Of a stretch of 64,000 bases of DNA, positions 8,355 through 16,188 are shown one piece after another. The stretch covers positions 44,745 to 108,744 of the forward strand of contig CAYGZQ010000001.1 in the NCBI GenBank assembly GCA_964354375.1, written 5' to 3'. Position 1 is the stretch's first letter. Each line of letters starts with the position of its first letter. The DNA is from CAYGZQ01 sp964354375 [NCBI: uncultured Planctomycetota bacterium]. Its GTDB lineage: Bacteria > JAJVIF01 > JAPKYR01. The position numbers and the translations under genes were made by a program. Below the pieces are notes generated by a model, which ran no database searches, was not told where the DNA came from, and saw nothing but the letters and a program-made list of their open reading frames with translations.

Positions 8355-10259
8355 ATGCCCAGAATGATCGCTGCGATTTCGGCAATTTTGGCTTTTCTGG
8401 CCATGTCGTTGTGCGCAGGTTCACAGGACCCGTCGCCGACCGCGGGTCTCACCACCTGCTCCCCGCAGCGTCCCGATCCCGAAAGGCTCGCAGCGGATGT
8501 CTTCTATCTCGCGTCGGATGAGCTCGAAGGCCGTATGGCCGGGTCGCCGGGAGCGCGACTTGCCGCCGAGTACATCGCCGATCAGTTCTCTTTTATCGGA
8601 CTTGTGCCGCCCGACCTGGCGCGATCAGATTACTTCCAGGAATTCTCAGTGATGGCCGATGCTCGATGGGGAGAGAATAACCACCTGGAAATCTCCACGC
8701 CGGATCTCAAAAAGGAAATGGTCATAGGGCAGGACTACGCCACTTTGTCCCTGTCGGCGAACGGGTCCGCAGCGGGCGATGTGGTTTTCGCAGGATACGG
8801 GATCACCGAGACCGAGTATCAATGGGACGATTACGCAGGCATCGACGCGAAAGGCAAGATCGTCCTCTGCCTCAGGGGAGAGCCCCGGGAGAACGATCCC
8901 GACTGCATCTTCAACGGCGTCAATCCCACGTACTGCTCAAGCCTTCGATGGAAGGTCCTGAATGCATGGAACCATGGTGCGCTTGCGCTGATTGTCGTCA
9001 CCGGTCCCAACAACATTCCTGAAGGACAGGAAGACAGGTTGATCGACATTCGCGGGGTGCCGAAATTTGGACAGGCCGAGATCCCGGTGGTCCAGGTGAG
9101 CCAGGACGCAGCCGCGCTTCTCTGGAGCACTATGGATGCGCCGCTGGGGATGTACCAGGCGGAGATGGATCGCGACAGGATGCCTTTCGGGACCGTCCTG
9201 CAGGGCATCGGTGTCTCGCTCACGACGGAAGTCGAGAGGACCGCGCAGCCGGCCTGGAATGTCGCGGGGATTCTTTTGGGAAGCGACCCCGATCTTGCAG
9301 GACAGTACGTCATCATAGGCGCTCACTACGATCACATCGGATGGGGCGAGGTCGGCAGCCGGTACGAGGGCCCGGATCGACAGATTCACAACGGCGCGGA
9401 CGACAACGCCTCGGGAGTATCCGGCGTACTGGAGCTGGCAAGGCTTTTTGCATCCGCGCCCCAAAGACCCTCCCGCAGCATCCTGTTCATATGCTTCTCC
9501 GCTGAAGAGATCGGACTTCTCGGGTCGCACGCCTATCTCGCAAACCCGCTCGTACCGCTCGACGGCACCGTGGCCATGATCAACATGGACATGATCGGGA
9601 GGATCGCTCCCGGTCAGGACGGGGTCCCCGTGTGCACGATACAGGGAACCGGCAGCGCGCTCGAATGGGCCGACATCGTCCCGAATTTCACTCCCGACGG
9701 GGCGGTCAGGTTGATCGGGGTCTCGAATCCCATCGGCGGAAGCGACTACATCAACTTCTTCAACGCGGGCATCCCGGCTCTGAATTTTTTCTCCGGAGTG
9801 CATGAGGACTACAACATGCCTACGGACGACGCGGAGAAGATCAACTACGCAGGCATGGCCTCGCTGCTCGGCGCTGTGTGCGAGATCGCCGAAAGAACCG
9901 CCGATCTCCCTGCGAAGCTGACATTCAGGCAAACGGAAAATCCGCCCGTGGAGCCGCCCGACGAAGGTCAGACGGGACCATCGTACAGCGTGTACCTGGG
10001 CACTGTGCCCGATTTCACCCGGACCGAGGGCGGGTTCTGGATTTCGGACGTGCGCGAGGGAAGTCCCGCGGCGGAGGGCGGCCTGAAGGGGGGAGATCAG
10101 ATCATCAAGGTGGGAGATTACGAGGTCAGCGACATCCAGACCTACACGGCGGCGCTGGGCGAGTACAAACCCGGCGATACGGTAGTGATTGTCGTGAAGA
10201 GGGACGGAGAAGAGCTCAACCTGACGGTCACATTCGGGTCCAGGGACGCATCCCGGTAG
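8355..10259 (+). CDS. Secreted M28 family zinc aminopeptidase with PA and PDZ domains
   Basis: I choose ATG 8355 (634 aa) because a signal peptide (MIAAISAILAFLAMSLCAG) begins there and AGGA lies eight bases upstream; the longer frame would run into the divergent methyltransferase gene. Residues about 120-290 resemble a PA (protease-associated) insert. The M28 core shows HYDHIG (H324), GADDNASGVSG (D349/D350), FSAEEIG (E384 catalytic, E385 metal), INMDMIGR and GVHEDYNMPTD, the full set of di-zinc ligands. Residues about 545-630 form a PDZ domain (GFWISDVREGSPAAEGGLKG). Family members are exported aminopeptidases acting on peptides; the PDZ probably binds substrate or a partner. It ends 30 bases before a convergent lipoprotein gene. 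Confidence 0.9.
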   Translation: MPRMIAAISAILAFLAMSLCAGSQDPSPTAGLTTCSPQRPDPERLAADVFYLASDELEGRMAGSPGARLAAEYIADQFSFIGLVPPDLARSDYFQEFSVMADARWGENNHLEISTPDLKKEMVIGQDYATLSLSANGSAAGDVVFAGYGITETEYQWDDYAGIDAKGKIVLCLRGEPRENDPDCIFNGVNPTYCSSLRWKVLNAWNHGALALIVVTGPNNIPEGQEDRLIDIRGVPKFGQAEIPVVQVSQDAAALLWSTMDAPLGMYQAEMDRDRMPFGTVLQGIGVSLTTEVERTAQPAWNVAGILLGSDPDLAGQYVIIGAHYDHIGWGEVGSRYEGPDRQIHNGADDNASGVSGVLELARLFASAPQRPSRSILFICFSAEEIGLLGSHAYLANPLVPLDGTVAMINMDMIGRIAPGQDGVPVCTIQGTGSALEWADIVPNFTPDGAVRLIGVSNPIGGSDYINFFNAGIPALNFFSGVHEDYNMPTDDAEKINYAGMASLLGAVCEIAERTADLPAKLTFRQTENPPVEPPDEGQTGPSYSVYLGTVPDFTRTEGGFWISDVREGSPAAEGGLKGGDQIIKVGDYEVSDIQTYTAALGEYKPGDTVVIVVKRDGEELNLTVTFGSRDASR

Positions 10260-10289
10260 CCGGATCGACGCTTTCAGTCCAATGATCGC

Positions 10290-10880
10290 TCAGTTACCGG
10301 TCGGTCCAGGCATTTCGGCGGCCTGCACCAGGACGTTCTTCGTGTAAATATCGCCCTGCTTGTTCCGAGCGGTGATCATGATGCCCCAGTCGCCCCAGCT
10401 TTGGCTGAAGAACGTGAACGTGTACGGAATGCGCACCTGGTATCCGGAGAGCTCGCCCTCGCGCGGGATGTCCACAGGTGCGGCGCTGGTGATGTTGTAG
10501 TACGCGAGCTCCGACGTAGTGGACGTGATCAGGAACTCGATTTGCGTTTGCACCCCGTCGAGCACTTCGAGGGGAAGATTGGGGTCAATCTTCGCGCCGT
10601 TGAGATACACCTGGACATCGGTCACTGAGGCCTGGTAAGCCGGGTTGGTGGGTGGCCCTCCACTCCCGCTGTTGTTGCCCGTCTGACCGCCGCCGGTATT
10701 TTGACCGGTCGGCTCTTCAGTCGTGTCGGCTTTCTCCCAGTCGGCGTCGGGGACTATCACCCTGCCTCCGGGTTCCGAATTGGTATCGGTGGTTTCCTTG
10801 TCGCCCACGCAGCCGACGAGCGTCACGGCGAGAACAACGAAACCAGCAAGGAATGCCATAAGAAGGATCTTTCTCAACAT
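10290..10880 (-). CDS. Hypothetical lipoprotein with Gly/Asn/Thr-rich linker
   Basis: I start at ATG 10880 (196 aa), not at the longer frame, because AGGAGGTGCTAACG precedes it and a lipoprotein signal begins there: MLRKILLMAFLAGF and the lipobox LVGC. After the cysteine comes a low-complexity linker (about 25-80) rich in Thr, Glu, Gly and Asn, then a beta-rich domain of about 110 residues (ASVTDVQVYLNGAKIDPNLP to VLVQAAEMPGPTGN). The alternating pattern suggests an immunoglobulin-like sandwich, by inference only. No family recognised. It is convergent with the M28 peptidase gene. Confidence 0.75.
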   Translation of the reverse strand: MLRKILLMAFLAGFVVLAVTLVGCVGDKETTDTNSEPGGRVIVPDADWEKADTTEEPTGQNTGGGQTGNNSGSGGPPTNPAYQASVTDVQVYLNGAKIDPNLPLEVLDGVQTQIEFLITSTTSELAYYNITSAAPVDIPREGELSGYQVRIPYTFTFFSQSWGDWGIMITARNKQGDIYTKNVLVQAAEMPGPTGN

Positions 10881-11026
10881 CGTTAGCACCTCCTGATAGT
10901 GCCGTTCGACCTTGATTTTACCAGATGACCGGAGATTGTGCACATCGAACGCGGCATGCTCTCTCAGACCGCAATTCGTGGCGGTTTGTTCACTCAAAAC
11001 GGCTCTGGTAGAATGGACCAATCCCG

Positions 11027-12427
11027 ATGTCCAGCAGACCCGACAAACCCCCTCCCAGCATCACGTTCGGCGACAGCGCCCTTGTCGCCCTTCGCGCGGC
11101 GCAGACAGCCCTTCTGCAGCGACATTTCGATCCCTTTCCAAAGCCCCTCGCCGTCCGAATCGTCGCAAGGCTCCTCAACAAACTCCCGGTCGGGACGCGC
11201 ATTCGGATCGCCGACCGGATAAGCGCGTCCATCGGGCATCCCGCAAAGGAATTCAAGGACATAGACCCGGAGAAGGCAGCGCAATGGGCAGTGGCAGGGT
11301 ATCCTGCCGACAAATACCCCGGAGTCATTCTCGGAGCGCCGGGACTGGCGGTCACTTTCCTGAGCGCATTGACGGGGTACCCATATCTTCCGCAGCCGTT
11401 TCTTTTCAACTCAAGGCGCGACATGGACCTCGACCACGCGCAGGGATACCTGGATGCCGGACGAGAGCTCGTCACGCCGCTTCTCGAAAAATTCCGCTCG
11501 ATCGAGGCAACCATTCATTTTGACCCGGTGCACGATCGATTTTTGATCGGGAGGGTCGTGTTCGTACGCATCAAGCTTCTTGATCTCCCGGCGGCGTACA
11601 GGGCTTTCATCCAGCGGAAACTGGCGCCAGGCTCGCCTGTGATTCTTCTGGACTGCAAGTACTCATGGCTGAGGGCGGAGGTCTCGAAACGCCTTTTCTT
11701 CCAGCTTGGCGGGCTGGGCGGGTTTTCGCCGACCGAGTACATCGACGAAATCCCGACGCTGGTCGAATACCGCGAACGCTGGGGCGCCTCCCCCGACGCG
11801 AGCTGGAGGATCGATCACGCGTTTGCCCCGGGTCCCGAGAGCGAGTGGGGATCGACCGGGTCCTTCCTGGATCAAGCCGAGGAGTTCTCGCGCTCGCTGG
11901 GTCACACGGCGTTGAGGGTAACCCACCGTCATCCAGGCGACCTCTCGCGCGGCGTATTCCACCTCTTCAGGCGGACATGGCAGGGCTCCTCAAAGCCGAC
12001 GAACGTCTATATCGCGCTCTTCACGAATACCGAGCCCAGGTTCCCGATCGTGACCGGATGCCTCCCCATCTGGCTTCCGTTTCACACCCAGGAGAATGCC
12101 CAGTTGGTCGATGAGATTCTGAACGACTGGCGCGGTGGCTCTCCGGGCAGAAAAGCCGAGGGAACCGCGTACGTAACCATGCACCCCTCGTTCTGCGACC
12201 CTCCGGACATCGCCCATCTGGAGACCTGGCGCGATCTTCTCGGCAAGTACTTCGAGCATGTCCATTTCCCCGGGACCGACCCCGCCCGGTACCCGTCCGA
12301 TCTGGGCAACTACGTCGCCATGTACCCGGACCTCGTCAGGATCGCCAATCGGTCGAAATTCCCCGGATCGCCCTTCTCGGTCCCGACTCTCACCGACCTC
12401 CAGCAGACACTTCCGCAGAACTCTTGA
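11027..12427 (+). CDS. Unrecognised 466-aa protein
   Basis: A long frame with codon periodicity like its neighbours starts at ATG 11027. There is no signal peptide or membrane segment, so it is probably cytoplasmic. I do not recognise a family. Visible features: a short helical N-terminus rich in Ala and Arg, a segment VILLDCKYSW around 205-215 with a lone cysteine followed by a glycine-rich LGGLGGFSPTEYIDEIP, and a C-terminal region with WLPFHTQENAQLVDEILNDW. Scattered Trp, His and Asp residues (WRIDHAFAPGP, HVHFPGTDPARYPSD) would suit an enzyme. The 5' end overlaps nothing; a 26-bp-arm inverted repeat follows the gene. Confidence 0.65.
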   Translation: MSSRPDKPPPSITFGDSALVALRAAQTALLQRHFDPFPKPLAVRIVARLLNKLPVGTRIRIADRISASIGHPAKEFKDIDPEKAAQWAVAGYPADKYPGVILGAPGLAVTFLSALTGYPYLPQPFLFNSRRDMDLDHAQGYLDAGRELVTPLLEKFRSIEATIHFDPVHDRFLIGRVVFVRIKLLDLPAAYRAFIQRKLAPGSPVILLDCKYSWLRAEVSKRLFFQLGGLGGFSPTEYIDEIPTLVEYRERWGASPDASWRIDHAFAPGPESEWGSTGSFLDQAEEFSRSLGHTALRVTHRHPGDLSRGVFHLFRRTWQGSSKPTNVYIALFTNTEPRFPIVTGCLPIWLPFHTQENAQLVDEILNDWRGGSPGRKAEGTAYVTMHPSFCDPPDIAHLETWRDLLGKYFEHVHFPGTDPARYPSDLGNYVAMYPDLVRIANRSKFPGSPFSVPTLTDLQQTLPQNS

Positions 12428-12496
12428 CAGCAGGGGCAGCGCCCCTGATGACCCCGAGTCGAACCGGCGGCTCAGGAATGGCCCATTAGGGCTCAT

Positions 12497-12567
12497 CTGT
12501 GGGGCAGGCTTTCCAGCCTGCCATCCCGAACTTCCCAAAGCGGCAGGCTGGAAAGCCTGCCCCACAG
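12497..12567. repeat. Perfect 26-bp inverted repeat (TGTGGGGCAGGC family), copy 1
   Basis: The left arm 12497-12522 and right arm 12542-12567 are exact reverse complements over 26 bases, around a 19-base loop. Each arm begins with CTGTGGGGCAGGCTTTCC. A second copy with two mismatches lies at 33477-33547. It sits between the 466-aa gene and the HD-GYP gene. Confidence 0.9.
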
Positions 12568-12668
12568 AAGGGTCTCTATTCTACCCCTGAAGCCGGTTAA
12601 ACAATCCCCCCTCCGATTTGGATACTACTTGTAGACGACGAAAGCCGTCCGGAATGGTTGAGGAAGGT

Positions 12669-13847
12669 ATGAAGAAACAACCAAGGCTACCCAACAGGGT
12701 TATGGGAGAACGTGCAAACACGCCGGTACACGCGGAGGTCCGCGTACTGGCGGAGCTGATCGATTTCGCAACCCGACTGAACTCGTCGGGGTCACTTGAG
12801 AACCTCCTGTCGAGTTTCTCGTTGAGCCTTGGAGATATCTGGGGCGGCGCGGGAATCAGGGTGTGCGCAGTGGACCAGGATGCAGGGCTCCTCATCCCAC
12901 TTCACACCTATTCGGCGATGAACCCGATCCCGATGCAGGGAAGCCTCTTCGGAACCGTCATCAGGAGCGGGAGATGTACTCTGGTGCCGGACCTGGATCG
13001 TAGTGCCGCCTACATCCGTGGAAGAGAAGCCCCTCCGGGTCTGTTATGGCAGAGCGCAATCGTCTGCCCCATACCACCCTGCACGCGGCCCAGTCACGTA
13101 GTGGGAGTTTTCCTTCCGGCCGGCAGGTCGGTCGGACCTGCGGATGTAACACTGCTTGAACGGGCGGTCTCTCTTCTTGAGCCGCTTCTGGAGCGATGGA
13201 GATCGCAGGAAGTCCAGCTGGAGGCGTTCAAAGCCATCTCGCATGCGATCGCGGCGGCGGTTGATGCGCGCGACCCTCACTTGGTCGGACACGGAGAGCG
13301 GGTCAGCGAATTCGCCCAGGCGACCGGTCGTGTCCACGGCCTGGAGCCCGGATTTATCGACAGGCTCGCGCTGGCGGGGCTTCTGCACGATGTGGGACGG
13401 CTCGGCATTCCGGAATCGATCCTTTCGAAACCCGGACCGCTGACGCCCGATGAATTCCGCGTGATTCGCGCTCATTCCGATTTGTCGGTCCGATTCCTTG
13501 AGAAGGTGGACTACCTGTCGGACGTTTTCAGCGCGATACGTCACCACCACGAGAGATTCGACGGTGGCGGCTATCCGGACGGTCTCGAGGGCGAGGACAT
13601 ACCCCTGGGCGCGAGAATTCTCGCGGTCGCGGACGCTTTCGACGCGATGACGTCGCCAAGACCCTTCCGCGACGCCATGAGCGATGCCGATGCCCTTCGC
13701 GAGCTGCACAGCCAGAAAGGCGGGCAGTTCGATCCCATCCTCGTCGAGTCGCTCGCAAGGGCTTATGAGGAGAAGATGATCCTCTCGCAGAATGTCCTCA
13801 AGGCTGACGACCCCCTCGCCAGCTTGCGCGATTTTAGAAAAACATAA
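12669..13847 (+). CDS. GAF/HD-GYP domain protein, probable c-di-GMP phosphodiesterase
   Basis: I start at ATG 12669 (392 aa) because GAGGAAGGT directly precedes it; ATG 12654 in the same frame is an alternative. Residues about 20-185 look like a GAF sensor domain (IDFATRLNSSGSLENLLSSF at its start). Residues about 195-375 are an HD-GYP domain: GHGERVSEFA, LLHDVGRLGIPESIL (H240, D241 of the HD pair), RHHHERFDGGGYPDGLEGEDI (the GYP motif) and ARILAVADAFDAMTS. Such proteins hydrolyse cyclic di-GMP in the cytoplasm in response to a ligand bound by GAF. The nearest possible link in the window is the MshEN domain of the GspE-like ATPase at 3.6 kb. The gene is monocistronic and followed by a long palindrome. 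Confidence 0.92.
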   Translation: MKKQPRLPNRVMGERANTPVHAEVRVLAELIDFATRLNSSGSLENLLSSFSLSLGDIWGGAGIRVCAVDQDAGLLIPLHTYSAMNPIPMQGSLFGTVIRSGRCTLVPDLDRSAAYIRGREAPPGLLWQSAIVCPIPPCTRPSHVVGVFLPAGRSVGPADVTLLERAVSLLEPLLERWRSQEVQLEAFKAISHAIAAAVDARDPHLVGHGERVSEFAQATGRVHGLEPGFIDRLALAGLLHDVGRLGIPESILSKPGPLTPDEFRVIRAHSDLSVRFLEKVDYLSDVFSAIRHHHERFDGGGYPDGLEGEDIPLGARILAVADAFDAMTSPRPFRDAMSDADALRELHSQKGGQFDPILVESLARAYEEKMILSQNVLKADDPLASLRDFRKT

Positions 13848-13890
13848 GCAAGTCGGTATTTCTCACCCAGTCCATTTGGCGATGTCGGCA

Positions 13891-13960
13891 GGACCTCACC
13901 CCTGCGCCCCTCTCCATCCGCCGTGGCGGATGGAGAGGGGGGCTAGGGGGGTGAGGTCCT
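13891..13960. repeat. Long imperfect palindrome (ACCTCACCCC type)
   Basis: A left arm beginning GGACCTCACCCC (13891) and a right arm ending GGGGTGAGGTCC (13959) enclose CCCCTCTCCATCCGCC and its complement around a GTG loop. Over 30 bases pair with a few mismatches. It lies between the HD-GYP gene and the PPC-FetAB operon. No T-run follows, so I call it a dispersed repeat rather than a terminator, though it would stall transcription. Confidence 0.8.
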
Positions 13961-14024
13961 TCTTTGCACCTTCCCCTCCCGTCTGATAACATCACATCAG
14001 CCGAAACAACATACGGAGCACGAC

Positions 14025-14459
14025 ATGGACGTCAGAGCGGACGGATCCTTTCACCTACTCAGGCTCGATCCCGGCGAGAAAATCGTGGAAAGCCTTCTGG
14101 GCTACCTCGATGCGAACGCAGGCAAGATAGCCTCCGGATTCTTCACGGCAATCGGCGCGACATCGTGTTGCGAGATCGGTTGGTACGACCTCACCGACCA
14201 GGAATACAAGACGACAATAGTCGAGGAGAACTGCGAGATCACGAGCCTGATCGGGAACATCGCCTGGATGGACCGGAAGCCGATAGTCCATGCCCATATA
14301 ACTCTGGGGAAGCGCGACTACAGCATCGTCGGAGGGCATCTGATCGAGGGAACGATCAGCGTGACGTGCGAGATCTGGATCCAGACGACCCCGATACGTG
14401 TCGCTCGCAAGCCGGCACTGTTCCAGGGACTCAAGCTGATCAATTTCGAATCCCGATGA
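14025..14459 (+). CDS. PPC domain (DUF296) protein
   Basis: The 144-aa protein starts at ATG behind ACGGAG. It is a single PPC/DUF296 domain: early LLRLDPGEKIVESLLGYLD, then FFTAIGATSCCEIGWYD, and the signature HAHITLGKRDYSIVGGH (H-x-H and GGH) followed by LIEGTISVTCEIWI. In structures of bacterial members the three histidines of this motif bind a metal ion in a trimer; in plants the domain partners an AT-hook DNA-binding motif, which is absent here. Its stop overlaps the ATG of the FetA-type ATPase (ATGA), so the two are translationally coupled. A role as metal-sensing or metal-handling partner of the exporter is inference. Confidence 0.88.
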   Translation: MDVRADGSFHLLRLDPGEKIVESLLGYLDANAGKIASGFFTAIGATSCCEIGWYDLTDQEYKTTIVEENCEITSLIGNIAWMDRKPIVHAHITLGKRDYSIVGGHLIEGTISVTCEIWIQTTPIRVARKPALFQGLKLINFESR

Positions 14460-15163
14460 ACGCGATCTTTGAGTTCAGGTCCGTTGCGTTCTCCGCTCCG
14501 CCCAAAGACAAGGGCGCTCAGCCGATCCCGATAATCGTCGACGCGACGTTCGAGCTCGTGCGCGGCACACTCACCGTGATAGCCGGACCCTCCGGCGCAG
14601 GGAAGTCGACACTCCTGAGGCTTTTCAACCGCCTCGCGGATCCGACATCAGGCGTCATACTATTCGAAGGAAAGGACATCCGGGATTTCCCCGTGAAGGA
14701 GCTCAGACGCAGAATCGGGTGGGTCCCGCAGGTGCCGGTCAGGTTCCCGGGCACGGTGGAAGACAACCTGCGCCTGCCGTTCACCGTCTCCAAAGCTCAC
14801 AAATTCATGCAGAGCGAAATCGAGAATTCGATCCGGGAGCTCAAGGCTCTGAATCTGCTGAGGGAGGAGATCTTTGCCAGGAAGGCGGACGATCTAAGCG
14901 TCGGCGAGGCGCAGCGACTCAATCTCCTGCGTGCGCTCGCTCTGAAACCGGATGTCGTTCTGCTCGACGAGCCGACGAGCGCGCTGGATCCGGACGCAGC
15001 CGAGCAGTTGCTTGCGCAGATCGATCGGGTGAGAAGCGAGCGGAATCTTACCGCGATCCTTGTGAGCCATCGTCCGAACGAGGTGGCGAAGCTGGGCGAT
15101 GTCGTGCTGCGAATCACGGACGGTCGAGTCCATGCGGAAGCGTCGACAAGTACTCGGGGATGA
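14456..15163 (+). CDS. fetA: FetA-type ABC transporter ATPase (iron/metal export)
   Basis: The 235-aa protein starts at the ATG overlapping the PPC stop; the frame is open further upstream but that is out of register with coupling. Walker A is GPSGAGKST (44-52), Q-loop WVPQVPVRFPGTVEDNL, signature LSVGEAQR (Val in place of the usual Gly), Walker B VVLLDEPTSALD and switch VSHRPNE. The pattern GTVEDNL with RFPGTV is typical of the FetA/YbbL group, whose partner is the UPF0014 permease FetB. That permease is the next gene. FetAB in E. coli exports iron and raises peroxide resistance; the metal here is inferred. An inverted-repeat element separates the two genes. Confidence 0.85.
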   Translation: MNAIFEFRSVAFSAPPKDKGAQPIPIIVDATFELVRGTLTVIAGPSGAGKSTLLRLFNRLADPTSGVILFEGKDIRDFPVKELRRRIGWVPQVPVRFPGTVEDNLRLPFTVSKAHKFMQSEIENSIRELKALNLLREEIFARKADDLSVGEAQRLNLLRALALKPDVVLLDEPTSALDPDAAEQLLAQIDRVRSERNLTAILVSHRPNEVAKLGDVVLRITDGRVHAEASTSTRG

Positions 15164-15180
15164 GATGCTGAGATAGCCTT

Positions 15181-15364
15181 GTGGCGCCCATATGTCCGCC
15201 CTCGCGGACAGATGGGTGTCTCATCTAAAGGAAGATCGGCGTAGGAGATCGCATTTGCGAAAGGAGAGAATTCCTATCCGGAGGCCGATCAAGCGCTTCA
15301 CCGTGAGGTGAGACACCTGTCCGTCCGCCCCTCGTCAAGCTCGGGGCGGACGTACAGGCGCCAC
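15181..15364 (-). repeat. MITE-like element with terminal inverted repeats, copy C (diverged)
   Basis: The 184-base element starts GTGGCGCCCATATGTCCGCC and ends GGCGGACGTACAGGCGCCAC, i.e. imperfect terminal inverted repeats of about 20 bases. It matches, in reverse orientation, the ends of the elements at 46029-46192 and 46257-46421, but its middle differs and carries its own GATCGGC/GCCGATC hairpin. A 15-base direct repeat GGGATGAGATGCTGA lies at 15157-15171 and 15384-15398, straddling the element. The left copy contains the fetA stop; the right copy lies just before the fetB start. Confidence 0.8.
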
Positions 15365-15399
15365 GGAACCGGAGACGCCGTCAGGGATGAGATGCTGAA

Positions 15400-16188
15400 A
15401 TGGATACCGAACTGATACAAGTCGACTGGCTCAATGTTCTCGTCGGACTCGGTCTTGTCGCTGTCGCGATCGGGTTCAGTTACTTCAACGGCTTCGGACT
15501 GGAGCGCGACATCATCGTGGGCACGATCCGATGCATCGTGCAGCTCGCGATCCTCGGCTACGTGCTCGTGTATCTCTTCAGGCTGCAGTGGATGTGGGTC
15601 ATCGTTTTGATTCTGCTGGGGATGGCTTTCGTTGCGGCGCTCACAGCGAAGGGTCGCATGAAAAGACCTTACCCCGGCACGATACCGATCCTGTGGTTCA
15701 GCATCGCGGTCGGATCATTCTTTGCGCTCGCCTACGTGACTGTCATCACCATGGCCGACCCGCTCGCGCTCACGGCCCGCTACATAATCCCCCTGGGAGG
15801 CATGGCGATCGGGAACACCCTGAACGGCATCTCGCTCGCAGCAGAGAGATTCAGAAGCGAGCTCGAATCGCAGCGCGACCGGGTCGAGGTGCTTCTCTCG
15901 ATGGGAGCGGATGCGTCGCGCGCGGCCGCCGAACCCGCACGGGCCGCGGTCGCAGCCGGGATGATTCCCACGATCAACGCTCTCATGGTCATCGGGCTGG
16001 TGCAGATCCCCGGCGTGATGACCGGACAGATTCTGTCGGGCGCCGACCCTCTTGTCGCCGCACGCTACCAGCTCATAATTATGTTCATGCTCGTGGGAGG
16101 AAAGGTGATCGCCCTCACCCTGGCCCTTCGACTCGCAGTGAAACGATACTTCACCCCCGAACACCAACTCAGGCGAGAGCTACTGTGA
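15400..16188 (+). CDS. fetB: FetB-type ABC transporter permease (UPF0014)
   Basis: The 262-aa protein is almost all membrane segments (about seven: 12-30, 38-58, 62-80, 92-115, 125-142, 190-215, 228-248). UPF0014 hallmarks are present: RCIVQLAILGYVL, GGMAIGNTLNGISLAAERF, RAAVAAGMIPTINALMVIG and the C-terminal PGVMTGQILSGADPLVAARY. With FetA it forms an inner-membrane exporter. The start ATG follows the right copy of a 15-base direct repeat flanking the inserted element and has no strong ribosome site of its own, so the insertion may have loosened coupling with fetA. Its last 20 bases overlap the 3' end of the convergent parA-like gene. Confidence 0.88.
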   Translation: MDTELIQVDWLNVLVGLGLVAVAIGFSYFNGFGLERDIIVGTIRCIVQLAILGYVLVYLFRLQWMWVIVLILLGMAFVAALTAKGRMKRPYPGTIPILWFSIAVGSFFALAYVTVITMADPLALTARYIIPLGGMAIGNTLNGISLAAERFRSELESQRDRVEVLLSMGADASRAAAEPARAAVAAGMIPTINALMVIGLVQIPGVMTGQILSGADPLVAARYQLIIMFMLVGGKVIALTLALRLAVKRYFTPEHQLRRELL

